Shown: positions 39,944 through 49,219, numbered from the stretch's first letter. The stretch: DNA of 64,000 nucleotides from Mycobacterium sp. E3251 (GCF_001666835.1 NZ_LZJF01000014.1:1-64000), one strand, 5' to 3'. A program made the numbers and translations. Notes: generated from the sequence alone by a model not told the origin.

Positions 39944-41248
39944 ATGACGCTCTTCGAGCTGCTTCCGTCGGTGAGGCACGGGTTTAACCCGCACCTCGAT
40001 CGCGCGGTGTGGCCGCTGAGCGCCTACGTCGACGACCTGGGCCGATTGTGCGTCGGGGACGTCGCAGCCGACGATATTGCCACCGAGTACGGCACTCCCA
40101 CCCACATGGTGGACGAAGAGGATTTTCGGGCCCGCATCCGCTGCTATCGCGCGACGCTGCCGGATGCCGAGCTGATTTACGGCGGCACGGCGCTGTTGAG
40201 CGTGGACGTGGCCCGCTGGGCCGCGGATGAAGGGGCCGGCGTGAACGTCAGCTCGGCCGCCGAGCTGGCGACCGCGCTGGCCGCCGACCTCCCGCCCTCG
40301 CGGATAGTCCTGGATGGCGCGAAGACCGCGACTGAGCTCGGTGACGCGATCGCGGCCGGCGTCGGGCGGATCGTGATCGACTCACCCAGCGAGATCTCGC
40401 TGCTCGCCTGCCGGGTGCGTCACCGTCAGCGCGTTCTGCTGCGGGTCATTCCCGACGCCGGGACACCCGACCGGAAATTCGGCTTCGCCCTGTCGGGGGG
40501 CCATTCGGCCCTCAAGCGTGTCCTGGACCAGCCGTCGCTCGACCTGGTGGGGTTGCACTGCCAACTCGGGGCGCACCTCATCGATGCCTCGCTCTACGGT
40601 GCGGCGATCCAGCAGATGATCGGCGTGATGGCCCAGGTCCGCGACCACCATCAGGTCGTGCTCACTGAGCTCAATCTCGGCGGCGGACACGCGATCCCAT
40701 ACCGTTCGGGCGACCCGGAGCTCAACCTGCGGTCACTCGGCGCTGCTGTGGATGCCGCACTGGAATCCGCTTGCGCGGAGTACGGATTCCCGCGGCCGAA
40801 GATCGCGATCGAGCCGGGCGGGGCGATCGCCGCACGCGCGGGGGTGACCCTGTGCCGGGTCACCGCTGTCAAGCGGCAGCCGGGCGGGCATACCTTCGTC
40901 GCGGTGGACGGCGGCCTGGCCGGCCACCCCGGGAATCCGGGCGCGAAATACACGGTGGCACTGGCGAACCGCCACCGGCCGACCGCGAGCGCACCGGTCA
41001 CCGTCGTGGGCCGGAATGGAAACGGTGACGAGATCGCCCGCGGCGTCGAGCTGCCCGCGGACATCCGCCCCGGTGATCTGCTGGCGGTGGCCTGCACCGG
41101 TGCCTACCAGCACTCCACGGTATCGGGCGTCAGCCTGGTGGGCCGGCCGCCGCTGGTCGCCGTCTCCGGTGGTCGCTCCCGAGAACTCGTGCGCCGGGAG
41201 ACCGTGGCCGACCTGCTGGCCCGCGACCGCGGTTGGAACGGCCAATGA
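39944..41248 (+). CDS. Diaminopimelate/ornithine decarboxylase-fold protein lacking the catalytic lysine
   Basis: The 434-residue protein has the fold-type III PLP decarboxylase shape: a TIM-barrel (about 45-300) and a C-terminal beta domain, with LNLGGGHAIPY and HCQLGAHL aligned to the LysA phosphate and substrate loops. However, the PLP lysine of LysA (in YAAKAFL) is threonine here (Thr82, codon ACG at 40187, in YGGTALL). The arginine of EPGR is Gly (EPGG), and the CESGD motif is GNGD, without the cysteine. It is therefore probably a pseudoenzyme or uses another chemistry. GTGGAGG precedes ATG 39944. It overlaps the rhomboid-like gene by four bases. Confidence 0.83.
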   Translation: MTLFELLPSVRHGFNPHLDRAVWPLSAYVDDLGRLCVGDVAADDIATEYGTPTHMVDEEDFRARIRCYRATLPDAELIYGGTALLSVDVARWAADEGAGVNVSSAAELATALAADLPPSRIVLDGAKTATELGDAIAAGVGRIVIDSPSEISLLACRVRHRQRVLLRVIPDAGTPDRKFGFALSGGHSALKRVLDQPSLDLVGLHCQLGAHLIDASLYGAAIQQMIGVMAQVRDHHQVVLTELNLGGGHAIPYRSGDPELNLRSLGAAVDAALESACAEYGFPRPKIAIEPGGAIAARAGVTLCRVTAVKRQPGGHTFVAVDGGLAGHPGNPGAKYTVALANRHRPTASAPVTVVGRNGNGDEIARGVELPADIRPGDLLAVACTGAYQHSTVSGVSLVGRPPLVAVSGGRSRELVRRETVADLLARDRGWNGQ

Positions 41249-42003
41249 CGTCTTCCGGCACGAACGTTCGCGCACGCGCCGACCGTTTGCGTGTCACTGC
41301 TGCGTACGCCGTCCTGTTGCTCACGGTTTCGGTCACCCTGACGGCCATGGGTGCACGCACCCGCGCCTCAGTCGTCAGCGAAATGAGCACCAACCTGCAC
41401 AACCTGGCGCACGGCCATCTGGCCGCCCTGGTCGGTAGCGCGTTCGTCAGCGACGGGGGCGACGTCTATCTCTGGTTGCCCGGCCTGGTGTGCCTGCTGG
41501 CGCTCGGCGAACTCACCTGGCGCGGTAGGGGCTTGCTGATCACGTTTGCCGTCGGCCACATCGGCGCCACGTTGATCCTCGCGGTAGGGCTGGTCGCCGC
41601 GGTGGAGACGGGATGGTTGCCGTTCTCGGTCGCCCGGGCCACCGACGTCGGGATCAGCTACGGCGCCGTGTGCGTGCTGGGGGCCCTGACCGCCTCGATA
41701 CCGTTGCGCTGGCGTGCGGCCTGGATTGGTTGGTGGCTTGGCATCGGTTTGGTGGCCACGCTTGACGCGGACTTCACCGCGTTCGGTCACGTCCTGGCGC
41801 TGCTCCTTGGCATGGGGTTGTCGTTCCGGTTGCCGTCGATCACGCGCTGGACGCCGGTGCATGCGGCCTTGCTCACCGTCGGCGCGGCGTTCGGTTTCTT
41901 CGTGCTGTCGGGATGGTCATCGTCGGTGGCTCCCCTCGGTGGATTGACGGGCGTGGTGGTGGCCCTGCTCGCCAATCGGGTGGTGCGGTCGGCCGCGGTC
42001 TAA
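41245..42003 (+). CDS. Rhomboid-like intramembrane protein
   Basis: The 252-residue polytopic membrane protein has about six hydrophobic segments. A GHIGATLILA helix, the GISYGAVCVLGAL motif (a GxS segment in place of rhomboid GxSG) and FGHVLALLLGMG (the helix with a GHxxG histidine) resemble the rhomboid protease core. The Ser/His pair may therefore be present, but spacing is unusual and activity uncertain. ATG 41245 overlaps the stop of the decarboxylase-like gene. Its stop overlaps that of the opposite GH172 gene by four bases. Confidence 0.72.
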   Translation: MTSSGTNVRARADRLRVTAAYAVLLLTVSVTLTAMGARTRASVVSEMSTNLHNLAHGHLAALVGSAFVSDGGDVYLWLPGLVCLLALGELTWRGRGLLITFAVGHIGATLILAVGLVAAVETGWLPFSVARATDVGISYGAVCVLGALTASIPLRWRAAWIGWWLGIGLVATLDADFTAFGHVLALLLGMGLSFRLPSITRWTPVHAALLTVGAAFGFFVLSGWSSSVAPLGGLTGVVVALLANRVVRSAAV

Positions 42004-44042
42004 TCGGTTGAGCCGGTGAGCGTCTCGATCTGATAGCGGCTGGCCGTCCACGGCGGGGAGTCGGGTGTGGGCGTGAGGGTGATTGTCAGCTGCGCTTTGC
42101 CCGCTGTTGCCGACTGCGGCAAGAGGTAAGTGTCGTCGAGCCAGCGATGAAAAGTGTTGCTGCGCGGCTGCAGCCAATTCCCCACGGGGACGCCGTCGAT
42201 GGTGACGTCCGCCGACTGGAAGCCGTCCGCCTGATCAGACGTCCGTCTGAGCAGGATTCCGCGGTTGTCCGGGTCGGTCTCAAGATGGAACGTGACCGCA
42301 CCGTTGGCGGCGCGGACCGAACCGATCACCGGATGGGTGTCGTCGGCGCCTTCATATTCGCTGACCAACAGCTGGTCCGTGCCGTCAGCGTCGGCGTAGC
42401 CGTGCAGGAGTCGACTGACCGGGTCGCCCGGGCGAACGTTGTCACCCGGCGCAAGAGTGTCATTCGGCTGCGTGTAGAGGAAAGCGGTTGAGCTGTAGTC
42501 GGGTTGAACCATGTTCCGTTTACCGTGCTCGATGCCGAAGCGGATCGCGGAGTGGTAATCGATGGCGTCGGCGAGCATGAGCCGATAGACGGCGACGCAG
42601 TAGTCGGCGCACCCGGCGGTCGACGTGCGGCGGTCGGGTTGACCGGTGAGCGGGTCACTGAAGCGGGTGCCGTCCTTGAAATACCAGCCGCCCTCGTAGA
42701 GGTCCTCGGTGCCGGTGCCATACCACTGGGGCGACCCGGCGCCGTCCGTGTAGACGCGCTCGGCCCCTTCGAGAAAGTAAGGGGCGGCGTCACTGAACGC
42801 GGTCCTGATCCGAGAACCGCGGATGGTGTGGCTGACGCCGACGAATTTCCCGTGGCCCTGCTCGTCGGCGAACAGCCAGTCCTGGCCCGGGACCGTCGGA
42901 CCGGCATGCGAGCGAGCGGTGAAGTAGCCGGCGCGACCGCTGGCCAGCGCGGGCGCCCACTGGGCGTCGGGGGAGGTCGTCACGTCGCTGTCGATTCCGG
43001 CCACCGGGTCACCGGTGGTGTTCACCAGAGTGATGCGGGCCGCGTGGGCGAATGGCATGGGCCACCATGCGGACAACGACAGCGGTCCTCCGGGCTGCTG
43101 GGCCACGGCGAACATCAGGGACCGCACGGTATTGGTCCCCAACCCGGCGCCGAAAAACTCCCCGAGTGGGGAGTCGACCATGGTGCGGCCGTCGAAGTCC
43201 ATTTGCAGCCGCAAGCCGCTCAGAAGTTGGTCCGCCGGTTCGGGCAGTTGCAGGCGTATCGCCGAGATGCTGCCCGGGCCGGCCGATTCCGCGATGGTCG
43301 TCCCGGCGCCGGCCGGGACCTCGACAACCCGGCCCTCATGAACAGCCGCAGCCGCAAACGGTTTGGGGTCGACGGTGCCCGCGGCGCGCAGCGTGGCGAG
43401 CACGTCGAGCGCGGGGTCGGCGGGTGAGAAAGTGGATACGCCCACGGCGTTCGAAAATTGGCGATAGTCGACGTGGTAGTACTCGAGATTGGATGCGACG
43501 CTGATCCGCATCGACTGCCGGTAGGGCATCGGCACCTTGATGTACACCCCGCCCGGCGACTGCGCCGCATTCGCAACGAGCGGCCATTCGAACGGCGCAC
43601 CCAACGCACCGTCGACCACCGATTGCAGGGGAGCGTCGAGCACCGTTCGCCCGTCCAGTTCGACGCGGATGTTCCCGATCCGCGTCACCTTGCCGCCGTC
43701 GCGGGTGAGCCAGATCGAATCCACCTCGCCGGCACCGCGATCCTCGGCGATGACGCAACCGGCACCGCCGGAGGTCAGACATCCCCCGGTGCCGTTGCGG
43801 TTACCGGTGGAGAGGTCGAAATCACCGCCGCTGCGGTCGAAACTGGAGAGCTGCAGGGCCTGTGTGTCGGCGCGCAGATACGGCAGCCGGTCCAGCCGTC
43901 GATAGGTGTCCCAGCCGACCAGCCGGTCGGCGGCGCCGATGCCGCTCGGCTCCGCGAGCGCCGCGGCCGCGACGGTGATACTGGCCGCCCCCGGGAGCAA
44001 AAAGGCCAACGTTGCACACCACGCACGAATAGCCACCGGCAT
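42000..44042 (-). CDS. Secreted GH172/DUF2961 family protein
   Basis: The 680-residue product has an N-terminal signal peptide (about 1-30, ending AAAALAEP) and a DUF2961 body, for example GAGEVDSIWLTRDGG, WWPMPFAHAARI and GTGTEDLYEGGWYFKDG near its centre. DUF2961 proteins include GH172 enzymes, some of which cleave arabinofuranoside linkages in mycobacterial arabinan. A role in trimming or remodelling arabinogalactan or lipoarabinomannan is an inference. The start is uncertain: ATG 44042 was chosen because the frame upstream would add an implausible 33 residues. No Shine-Dalgarno sequence is obvious. Confidence 0.75.
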   Translation of the reverse strand: MPVAIRAWCATLAFLLPGAASITVAAAALAEPSGIGAADRLVGWDTYRRLDRLPYLRADTQALQLSSFDRSGGDFDLSTGNRNGTGGCLTSGGAGCVIAEDRGAGEVDSIWLTRDGGKVTRIGNIRVELDGRTVLDAPLQSVVDGALGAPFEWPLVANAAQSPGGVYIKVPMPYRQSMRISVASNLEYYHVDYRQFSNAVGVSTFSPADPALDVLATLRAAGTVDPKPFAAAAVHEGRVVEVPAGAGTTIAESAGPGSISAIRLQLPEPADQLLSGLRLQMDFDGRTMVDSPLGEFFGAGLGTNTVRSLMFAVAQQPGGPLSLSAWWPMPFAHAARITLVNTTGDPVAGIDSDVTTSPDAQWAPALASGRAGYFTARSHAGPTVPGQDWLFADEQGHGKFVGVSHTIRGSRIRTAFSDAAPYFLEGAERVYTDGAGSPQWYGTGTEDLYEGGWYFKDGTRFSDPLTGQPDRRTSTAGCADYCVAVYRLMLADAIDYHSAIRFGIEHGKRNMVQPDYSSTAFLYTQPNDTLAPGDNVRPGDPVSRLLHGYADADGTDQLLVSEYEGADDTHPVIGSVRAANGAVTFHLETDPDNRGILLRRTSDQADGFQSADVTIDGVPVGNWLQPRSNTFHRWLDDTYLLPQSATAGKAQLTITLTPTPDSPPWTASRYQIETLTGSTD

Positions 44043-44533
44043 AGCGACAAAGCTTACTTTTCTCGGCCGGGTTGACCGGATTTGGAATCTAATACGCCCG
44101 GTGTTGCAGGACACCAACGATCGCTCTCGCATGAAATGCATTCAACGTGTTGGCGGTTCGGGGAAGGGCAGACCCTAATTGGCACGAGCAGATACGCCGG
44201 CGCGGTCGGTGGTCGTGCGGATAGCTTACCGAGCTCGCGGGCAGGATGGCAATGGGCACGACGGATGCCGCGATCCGGCGACAATGGCCGCTCCGCGGCG
44301 CCAGGAAGCTGGTATCTCGGCCCCCCCGAACACGTTTCGGATCGCCCTGCATTGTTGGAAATGTAGGTCGGATCGTGCGCTATTACGAATCTTATGCCCC
44401 GGGCCGCCCCTGCGGACGAATTTGGAAAATGAATGCAAATCAGGCGCTCGGCCGCCAGCACGGAGGCATCGCCGGCCGTGCCGGCCCGTTCGGGCGACGA
44501 CTGTGGCCCGCTTTCAATCAGTTGAAGTAGATC
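44043..44533 (+). other. Gene-free stretch, no gene recognised
   Basis: Between the GH172 gene and the first repeat unit I see no supported gene. The short open frames on either strand have no plausible start, homology or codon pattern. The sequence is visibly less GC-rich than the genes around it, which could be a remnant of acquired DNA. The GH172 promoter must lie near 44043-44100. Confidence 0.5.
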
Positions 44534-44630
44534 GCCGCAAATTTGGTGAATCGCATGGCATTCCGCATTGCACTCACGTAACATAACTCCCCTCGGGCGT
44601 ACATCTCTCCTCTAAAGGATGGAGTGGTCC

Positions 44631-44762
44631 ATGTCTCGTGTGAAGTACAAGGTTGTCCTCGGGCTGATTCTGGCCGCCACCGCGTTGACATCCTCGGGTT
44701 GCACTATTCCGTTGACCATTGACTGCAGTACCGCTGCCACCGGGATAACCTGCTCGCCATAG
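44631..44762 (+). CDS. Micro-lipoprotein-like peptide, copy 1 (43 residues)
   Basis: ATG 44631 follows GGATGGAG. The product starts with a basic MSRVKYK, a hydrophobic stretch VVLGLILAATALTSS and then SGC, a lipobox-like site (with Ser at -3, weaker than the usual Leu). The mature part would be only about 20 residues, CTIPLTIDCSTAATGITCSP, with three cysteines. The same pattern in copy 2, with changes mostly in silent or conservative positions, shows that this is a real gene. A possible -10 (TAACAT) is at 44579. The role is unknown. Confidence 0.65.
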   Translation: MSRVKYKVVLGLILAATALTSSGCTIPLTIDCSTAATGITCSP

Positions 44763-44794
44763 GCGGCTGATCGGGCCGTCGAGGGGTTGCGCTA

Positions 44795-44865
44795 CTGGCA
44801 CGCTTCGCTTGGTAGGGGCTCACTTTGAGCCTACCGAGTGCACCGTTGGTGATATGGCGTGCCAG
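44795..44865 (+). other. Conserved 3' stem-loop after copy 1
   Basis: ctggcacgc at 44795-44803 is the exact reverse complement of gcgtgccag at 44857-44865, and inside it ggtagg...ctca pairs with tgagcctacc. The same outer stem occurs after copy 2 with a different inner stem, so the structure is conserved while the loop has drifted. It may be a 3' UTR stabiliser, terminator or small RNA. Confidence 0.6.
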
Positions 44866-44876
44866 CCAGCGTACTG

Positions 44877-45083
44877 GTTTACGACGTCCTGGCTCAGGTG
44901 AAATCGCCTGCCTGTCACGCGCTTAGCTAAGTGGCGTGCGCATCCTCATGGTGCGCCGCGCGAGGAAGTTGCAGTGCGCATGTCCGCGGTAAAGCCCTGT
45001 AGCACAATAGGATCAATCCCGGGCTGGAATGGAAGTATCGACGGAGGATTGTCGCATGCCCTTTGATCGAGTCGGCATAGACT
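44877..45083 (+). other. Spacer between repeat units, no gene recognised
   Basis: No gene is supported between the two repeat units. Small open frames on the minus strand have no start context. A short inverted repeat-rich patch is seen around 44930-44960. Confidence 0.45.
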
Positions 45084-45178
45084 GCCGCAATTTTGTTGAA
45101 AGCCATAGTGTTTCGAATTGTGCTCACGTACAATAGCCCTCTCGGGCGAAGCATTTCTTCTCAACGAATGGAGTGGTC

Positions 45179-45307
45179 ATGTCTCGTTTGAAGTACAAGG
45201 TTGTTCTCGGCGTGGTCCTGGGCTTCACCGCATTGGCGAGCTCCGGATGCACGTTGCCTACCATCTCGTGCACCAGCGGGGCCACCGGAATCACCTGCAC
45301 GCCATAG
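45179..45307 (+). CDS. Micro-lipoprotein-like peptide, copy 2 (42 residues)
   Basis: ATG 45179 follows AATGGAG. The product has MSRLKYK, a hydrophobic VVLGVVLGFTALASS stretch and SGC, then a mature part CTLPTISCTSGATGITCTP. Copies 1 and 2 share the mature pattern C-T-[IL]-P, T-I-x-C, A-T-G-I-T-C-[ST]-P. A good -10, TACAAT, is at 45129-45134. The gene is below the length limit of ordinary annotation. Confidence 0.65.
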   Translation: MSRLKYKVVLGVVLGFTALASSGCTLPTISCTSGATGITCTP

Positions 45308-45336
45308 GCGAAACTTCCGCCGTCGGGGTTGCGCTA

Positions 45337-45384
45337 CTGGCACGCTCTATTTTGTAGGTCCGCCTTCGGCCGTGGGCGTGCCAG
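45337..45384 (+). other. Conserved 3' stem-loop after copy 2
   Basis: ctggcacgc at 45337-45345 pairs exactly with gcgtgccag at 45376-45384, as after copy 1. The sequence between is shorter and different, with a gcc-ttcg-gc tetraloop-like core. Confidence 0.6.
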
Positions 45385-45421
45385 TCAGCGTACTGACTGC
45401 CATCGGATGGTTCCCTGAAAG

Positions 45422-45438
45422 CGTCTGTCTACCAGACG
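45422..45438 (+). terminator. Short hairpin, possible terminator
   Basis: cgtctg at 45422-45427 pairs with cagacg at 45433-45438 across a five-base loop. No T-rich tract follows, so a terminator role is tentative. It lies between the second repeat unit and the end of the convergent polymerase gene. Confidence 0.3.
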
Positions 45439-45552
45439 TTCTCGCACAGCCAGCGGGTGGGCGCTTGCGTCACTGTGACAAAAAGCCGTACGCCCTGTGG
45501 CACTTACGAAATCACCGCTGGGCGGCCGGCGGCGGCCAGGGGCCGAGCTCTG

Positions 45553-46590
45553 TCACCTTGACTTGCCGGTGTTCTTCAAGTCCGTATCCCTGCTCGGCTG
45601 AACTCGTTTCGGCTCGCCGGGCATCTTGGGATAGTTCGGCGGATACGGCATATCGCCAAGGCCCCGCTCTTCGTCAGCGTCGGCCATCTCCAGTAGAGGC
45701 GTGATCGACTGGGCCACGTCATTCATTGCGGCCCAGGGATCTTGGCGGGCCTTCACCAGATCGGGAACGGTTGCGATGGTGTAGTCGTCTGGTTCCGCGC
45801 CGGCCAGCTGGTCCCAGGTCAGCGGCGTCGACACCGTCGCGATCGGGGTGGGCCGTACCGAGTAGGCCGACGCCATGGTGCGGTCCCGGGCATTCTGATT
45901 GAAGTCAATGAAGATGCGCTCGCCGCGTTGCTCTTTCCACCACGCCGTGGTGACGGCCTCGGGCGCGCGTCGCTCTACCTCGCGGGCCAGCGCGATGCCG
46001 GCGCGGCGAACCTCGATGAAGTCCCAGTCGGTGGCGATCCGCAGAAAGACGTGGATCCCGCGCCCACCGGATGTCTTGGGATATCCGACCAGACCGAGCT
46101 CGTCGAGCAACGGCCGCAACACGTCGACCGCGACCTCGCGCGCCTGCTCGAAGGCGACACCGGGCTGCGGATCCAGGTCGATGCGCAACTCGTCGGGATG
46201 GTCGGTATCGGGGCAGCGCACCTGCCATGGGTGCAAGGTGATGGTGCCCATCTGTGCCGCCCACACGATGGCGGAGGGGTGCGTAACCTTCAGGGCATCG
46301 GCGGTGCGTCCGGAGGGGAACGTCACCTGGCAGGTCTGCAGATAGTCGGGGTGGTGCTGCGGCACCCGCTTCTGGTAAATCTCCTCCCCGTCGATGCCAT
46401 CCGGGAAGCGCTGCAGATGGGTGGGCCGGTCACGGAGCGCATCGAGCATCGGACCACCAGCCACGGCGAGGTAGTACTCGACGAGCCGCCGCTTTGTGCC
46501 TTTCGAGCCCAGCTTGGGGAAATAGACCTTGTCCGGACTGGTCAGGCGAACCGCAATTCCGTCGACGTCGAGCTCTTCTGCAGCGGCCAT
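45553..46590 (-). CDS. Archaeo-eukaryotic-type primase-polymerase (LigD polymerase-like; Prim-PolC, Rv3730c-like)
   Basis: The 345-residue protein has the LigD polymerase-type AEP fold. The catalytic acids are in ELRIDLDPQPG and IFIDFNQNARD, with the SGGRGIHVF motif between. It is a stand-alone polymerase in mycobacteria, reported to act with LigC in excision-type or backup repair. The gene is divergent from ligC, with 26 bases between starts, so both may share control. It is not fused to a ligase. Confidence 0.92.
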   Translation of the reverse strand: MAAAEELDVDGIAVRLTSPDKVYFPKLGSKGTKRRLVEYYLAVAGGPMLDALRDRPTHLQRFPDGIDGEEIYQKRVPQHHPDYLQTCQVTFPSGRTADALKVTHPSAIVWAAQMGTITLHPWQVRCPDTDHPDELRIDLDPQPGVAFEQAREVAVDVLRPLLDELGLVGYPKTSGGRGIHVFLRIATDWDFIEVRRAGIALAREVERRAPEAVTTAWWKEQRGERIFIDFNQNARDRTMASAYSVRPTPIATVSTPLTWDQLAGAEPDDYTIATVPDLVKARQDPWAAMNDVAQSITPLLEMADADEERGLGDMPYPPNYPKMPGEPKRVQPSRDTDLKNTGKSR

Positions 46591-46616
46591 ACCAAAGATT
46601 CCAGCACAATCGGCCT

Positions 46617-47687
46617 ATGGACTTACCCGTCATGCCCCCGGTGTCGCCGATGCTTGCCAAATCGGTGCGGTCGATCCCGCCCGATGCGTCATACGAGCCG
46701 AAATGGGACGGATTCAGGTCCATCTGCTTTCGTGACCGCGACGAAGTGGAGCTGGGCAGCCGCAACGAACGGCCCATGACGCGCTATTTCCCCGAGTTGG
46801 TGGCCGCGGTCCGCGCCGAGCTGCCCGAGCGTTGCGTGATCGACGGGGAGATCGTCATCGCAACCGACCACGGCCTGGATTTCGAGGCGCTACAACAGCG
46901 CATCCACCCGGCGGATTCGCGGGTACGGATGCTCGCCGAGGCGACGCCGGCGTCCTTCATCGCGTTCGACTTGCTCGCCCTGGGCGACGACGACTACCTG
47001 CGGCGGCCATTCAGCGAGCGGCGCGCCGCCCTCATTGAAGCCCTGGCGGACACCGGGCCTTCGATCCATGTCACGCCGGCCACCACCGACGTCGATGTTG
47101 CGCGGCGCTGGTTCGACGAATTCGAGGGGGCCGGCCTCGACGGTGTCATCGCCAAGCCGCTGACCGTCACCTATCAGCCCGACAAGCGCGTCATGTTCAA
47201 GATCAAGCACGAGCGCACCGCCGACTGCGTGGTCGCGGGCTATCGCATGCACAAGTCCGGCGGTCAAGCGATCGGCTCGCTGCTGCTTGGGCTCTACCAG
47301 GACGACGGTCAGCTCGCGTCCGTCGGGGTGATCGGCGCCTTCCCGATGGCCGAACGACGGCGCCTGTTCACCGAGCTGCAGCCGCTCGTCACCGATTTCG
47401 AGGACCACCCGTGGAATTGGGCTGCCCACGAAGCCGGCGAACGAACACCGCGCAAGAACGAGTTCTCGCGCTGGAACGCCGGAAAGGATCTCTCGTTCGT
47501 GCCGCTGCGTCCGGAGCGCGTTGTCGAGGTCCGCTACGACCACATGGAAGGCCGGCGCTTTCGCCACACCGCGCAGTTCAACCGGTGGCGCCCGGACCGC
47601 GAGCCTCGCTCGTGCACATACGAGCAACTCGAGCAGCCGGTGACCTTCAGCCTCGGGGACATCGTTCCGGGCCTGGGAGCGGACTAG
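46617..47687 (+). CDS. ligC: ATP-dependent DNA ligase C
   Basis: The 356-residue ligase has the adenylated lysine Lys29 in [27 protein letters not shown] and the C-terminal nucleotidyltransferase motifs DGVIAKPL and MFKIKHER, followed by an OB-fold. It seals nicks and works with Prim-PolC. A CACAAT hexamer at 46605-46610 ends six bases before ATG 46617, so a leaderless message is possible. The 3' end overlaps the DUF222/HNH gene by four bases. Confidence 0.94.
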   Translation: MDLPVMPPVSPMLAKSVRSIPPDASYEPKWDGFRSICFRDRDEVELGSRNERPMTRYFPELVAAVRAELPERCVIDGEIVIATDHGLDFEALQQRIHPADSRVRMLAEATPASFIAFDLLALGDDDYLRRPFSERRAALIEALADTGPSIHVTPATTDVDVARRWFDEFEGAGLDGVIAKPLTVTYQPDKRVMFKIKHERTADCVVAGYRMHKSGGQAIGSLLLGLYQDDGQLASVGVIGAFPMAERRRLFTELQPLVTDFEDHPWNWAAHEAGERTPRKNEFSRWNAGKDLSFVPLRPERVVEVRYDHMEGRRFRHTAQFNRWRPDREPRSCTYEQLEQPVTFSLGDIVPGLGAD

Positions 47688-49219
47688 AAGGGCGGCGGTT
47701 GGTTGCGTTCAGCGATGTGGACTGCGTTGAGCGCTCGTTCGGCATTGACGCGGCGGGCCCGATCTTGATTCCGGGTCCGGCGGCGTTTGGGCATCATGAC
47801 TCCGCGCTCGCCGAGGGGCCCATATTGCGTTGAGGGAATTCGCAATTCGCCCGTCGGCAGGCACAGCGCGGGAAACAACAGCCGACTGCCCGGACGTGTG
47901 GTGTACGTCTGACCGGTGGGCGACGTCCACACCACCGTGCCGTCCGGCAGTTGCTCGTCCCGCCAGCCCGTCCAGAAAGTCTTCAGAAGATGGTGTTTTC
48001 TGCAGAGGCACTTGAGGTTCGACGCGTGGGTGGGGCCGAGCGGGTAGGGCACCGTGTGGTCGATGTCGGCGAACTCGGCGGGTCGATCGCAACCGGGGAA
48101 CCGACATGTCATGTCGCGGCATCGGACGAACCGCTCCAGCTCGGCCGAGGGGCGATATCCCGGCTCGGGCTTCGCGTCGCCGGGATGACGCACCGGCCGG
48201 ACTTTCGCGCCGCCGCGGATCAGCTCGGCGACCACCGCAGGCGAAATCACGCCGCCGCCGGTAATCAGCGCGGGCGGCCGGGACGGCGGCACGTCGGGCT
48301 CGGGATCGGGGGTGAGTGCCTCAACGAGCGTGGTCTGGTCCGTGATTGGCGTCCGCTCCGGTTGGCCCGCCATGTGCGGGTCCGGCTCGGCATCCAAGGC
48401 CGATGCGTCGGCTACGACGTGGATCATCACGCTGGCTGCCCGCCCGTCCTCGACGGCGCCGGCCGGGCAGTCCGCATTGCCGCAGCCGCAGGCGAGCCGG
48501 TCCGCGCCAGCGGCCAGCGCACCCAACGCGTCGGCACGGCGCTGCGCGACGGTGCGCGGATCCTCTTCGCACACCTCGTGAGCCATCTGCAGCAGGCGCC
48601 GGTCCAGTGTGGCCGCGTCGTGCGCATAGAGCCGGCCCCACAAGGCGGCGGTGCCCGACGGGTCGTCGGATTGATCGATGACGACGTCGCGGCTGCGGGC
48701 GCTTGCGCGCGTCCTCCGCAGCGCCCCCGGATCGTATTGGTCCACCACCGCGTCGATGGCTTGCGCGGTCTTGCTAGCCGACATCGGCCCGAACCTCATC
48801 GCCGCTTCGGCCAACGTCGTATCGATCAAACGCAGTGTGTCGGGGTCTTTTACGAGATCCGTGTGCCAGACGATGGTCGACGCCAGCCGGGCGCTGATCG
48901 TGCCCTCGGCGAACAGCGCCGCCACTTGCGGCACTCGATTGCGCAGCGCGGCGGCGAGGTACATCTGCCCGGAGGCCATGGCGTGGCTGATGTTTTGTGC
49001 CGCGGCGACTTCGGCGGCCACGGCATCCCAGTTGTCGCAGGACCAGTGGGCGGACACTGTGGGCCCTTCGGCTCGGCGATGCACCAGCTCCGCGATGGCG
49101 GCCAGCCGGCGTGCCGCGGCCGCCGCCTCTACCCGTGAACAGTCGGCGATCGCGGCAACCACTTCACCGTCGTCGGCGCGCGCCAACTCGTCGGCGACCG
49201 GAAGCGACCTATCGAACAT
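47684..49219 (-). CDS. DUF222/HNH endonuclease-type protein (13E12 repeat family)
   Basis: The 511-residue protein has a DUF222 region (about 20-330, with [21 protein letters not shown]) and a C-terminal HNH domain: [39 protein letters not shown] contains the His-Asn-His and two CxxC zinc features, a canonical 13E12 family pattern. The family is repeated many times in mycobacterial genomes, often around mobile or variable regions. ATG 49219 ([13 protein letters not shown]) was chosen over the longer frame to 49336. Its DNA target, if any, is unknown. Confidence 0.9.
   Translation of the reverse strand: MFDRSLPVADELARADDGEVVAAIADCSRVEAAAAARRLAAIAELVHRRAEGPTVSAHWSCDNWDAVAAEVAAAQNISHAMASGQMYLAAALRNRVPQVAALFAEGTISARLASTIVWHTDLVKDPDTLRLIDTTLAEAAMRFGPMSASKTAQAIDAVVDQYDPGALRRTRASARSRDVVIDQSDDPSGTAALWGRLYAHDAATLDRRLLQMAHEVCEEDPRTVAQRRADALGALAAGADRLACGCGNADCPAGAVEDGRAASVMIHVVADASALDAEPDPHMAGQPERTPITDQTTLVEALTPDPEPDVPPSRPPALITGGGVISPAVVAELIRGGAKVRPVRHPGDAKPEPGYRPSAELERFVRCRDMTCRFPGCDRPAEFADIDHTVPYPLGPTHASNLKCLCRKHHLLKTFWTGWRDEQLPDGTVVWTSPTGQTYTTRPGSRLLFPALCLPTGELRIPSTQYGPLGERGVMMPKRRRTRNQDRARRVNAERALNAVHIAERNQPPPF

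Larger units (their letters stand above)
44534..44876 (+). repeat. Tandem repeat unit 1 (micro-lipoprotein gene plus flanks)
   Basis: This unit aligns with 45084-45395. Shared landmarks are gccgcaa at the start, the cactcacgta promoter region, a ctcgggcg element, ggagtggtc before the ATG, the small gene, ggggttgcgctactggcacgc and a final gcgtactg. The copies have diverged in third positions and spacers, so the duplication is not recent. Confidence 0.8.
45084..45395 (+). repeat. Tandem repeat unit 2 (micro-lipoprotein gene plus flanks)
   Basis: This is the second copy of the unit at 44534-44876, in the same orientation about 550 bases downstream. It keeps the promoter region, gene and 3' stem-loop. 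The small gene is one codon shorter, and the region between stem arms is shorter. Confidence 0.8.

Noticed and set aside
44179..44586. Plus-strand open frame of 135 codons in the gene-poor stretch
   Set aside because: No start context, no homology that I recognise and overlap with the promoter region of repeat unit 1.
47951..49138. Plus-strand open frame of 395 codons
   Set aside because: Antisense to the DUF222/HNH gene, which has clear HNH and zinc motifs.
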